Source: an uncultured Desulfuromonadales bacterium (GTDB lineage: Bacteria; Desulfobacterota; Desulfuromonadia; Desulfuromonadales; Geopsychrobacteraceae). Taken from it: a stretch of 6,593 nt of DNA. Both the position numbers and the translations under genes were made by a program. Positions within the stretch are counted from its first letter, which is position 1, and every line of letters starts with the position of its first letter. Below the pieces are notes generated by a model. That model saw nothing but the letters and a program-made list of their open reading frames with translations. It did no database searches and had not been told where the DNA came from. This document shows positions 6,484 through 6,593 of the stretch, piece after piece. The stretch spans positions 1 through 6,593 of the forward strand of contig CAMYNC010000200.1 in the NCBI GenBank assembly GCA_947259685.1. Reading direction: 5' to 3'.

Positions 6484-6508
6484 AGAAGAAAACCGAAGCA
6501 GGTTTTTT
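6475..6508 (+). other. two small stem-loops in the leader of the right-edge gene
   Basis: CTTCT (6475-6479) pairs with AGAAG (6484-6488) around GCTG. Immediately after, AAAACC (6489-6494) pairs with GGTTTT (6501-6506) around GAAGCA and runs into two more T residues. The second hairpin has the outline of a weak intrinsic terminator, but its stem is only 6 bp with two G-C pairs, so termination would be inefficient at best. Attenuation or simple leader structure are alternatives. Confidence 0.3.
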
Positions 6509-6556
6509 GCTGGGCTGCCAAGACTAATTTCCAAGCGAACTGTTGGGGAGGCGCAT

Positions 6557-6593
6557 ATGAGCTCGTTGGTTCAAAAATTATTGTACTTTTCAG
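6557..6593 (+). CDS. start of an unidentified gene, cut by the window edge
   Basis: ATG 6557 opens a frame that stays open for 12 codons (MSSLVQKLLYFS) up to the window end. It is preceded by GGGGAGG (6545-6551), a near-perfect ribosome binding site 5 nt from the ATG, and by a candidate promoter at 6389-6416. That start signal is the strongest in the window and is the main evidence that the gene is real. Twelve residues do not allow a family call. It is divergent from the MFS gene and shares a 256-bp intergenic region with it; a regulator of the MFS gene is one possibility but is only a guess from position. Confidence 0.65.
   Translation, partial: MSSLVQKLLYFS

Noticed and set aside
6489..6508. 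Rho-independent terminator on the + strand
   Set aside because: The stem has only 6 bp, mostly A-T, and no + strand gene lies upstream to be terminated; kept only as a weak stem-loop.
6340..6534. 64-residue - strand frame in the divergent intergenic region
   Set aside because: It covers both candidate promoters and the repeat cluster, has no ribosome binding site, and resembles no family I know.
1..6593. Mobile element, CRISPR array, tRNA or rRNA
   Set aside because: No transposase or integrase motifs, no regularly spaced repeat-spacer pattern, and no cloverleaf or rRNA sequence was recognised on either strand.

Overview
The window reads as part of a Gram-negative chromosome with roughly even base composition. 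It carries an outer-membrane barrel protein, a SPOR/NlpC-type lipoprotein, and a periplasmic binding protein paired with a membrane sensor kinase. The protein styles (Cache-HAMP-PAS kinase, SPOR-NlpC/P60 lipoprotein, PagL-like barrel) recall Desulfuromonadia/Geobacter-type bacteria. That placement is an inference from family resemblance only. There is no RNA gene, CRISPR array, transposase or phage gene.

Layout, left to right. A non-coding leader (1-114) contains three imperfect 9-bp tandem repeats and a small hairpin. A + strand gene (115-696) follows, encoding a small secreted beta-barrel with a PagL-like His-x-Ser motif. It overlaps by 4 bp the tail of a convergent, - strand SPOR + NlpC/P60 lipoprotein gene (693-1506). 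That gene is broken by an apparent deletion of about 20 nt right after the catalytic Cys motif, although all catalytic residues remain. Further upstream on the - strand come a 757-residue Cache-HAMP-PAS-HisKA-HATPase sensor kinase (1571-3844), an ABC-type substrate-binding protein (3841-4839) whose stop overlaps the kinase start as ATGA, and a 12-TM MFS transporter (4945-6300). The last 256 bp before the next gene form a divergent promoter region with GTAA-type repeats and small hairpins. At the right edge a + strand gene begins (ATG at 6557) behind a strong ribosome binding site and runs out of the window.

How the genes work together (inference): the binding protein and the kinase are almost certainly co-translated and probably act as one sensing unit. 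The periplasmic protein would bind a small ligand and could present it to the Cache-type ectodomain of the kinase. No ABC permease or ATPase and no response regulator is present, so the kinase is an orphan within this window. A plausible sigma70 promoter sits in front of the pair, with a TTTCCA direct repeat of 11-bp period just upstream of its -35, where a regulator could bind. The MFS gene has its own candidate promoter. Its link to the sensor pair is unproven, and its substrate cannot be read from the sequence.
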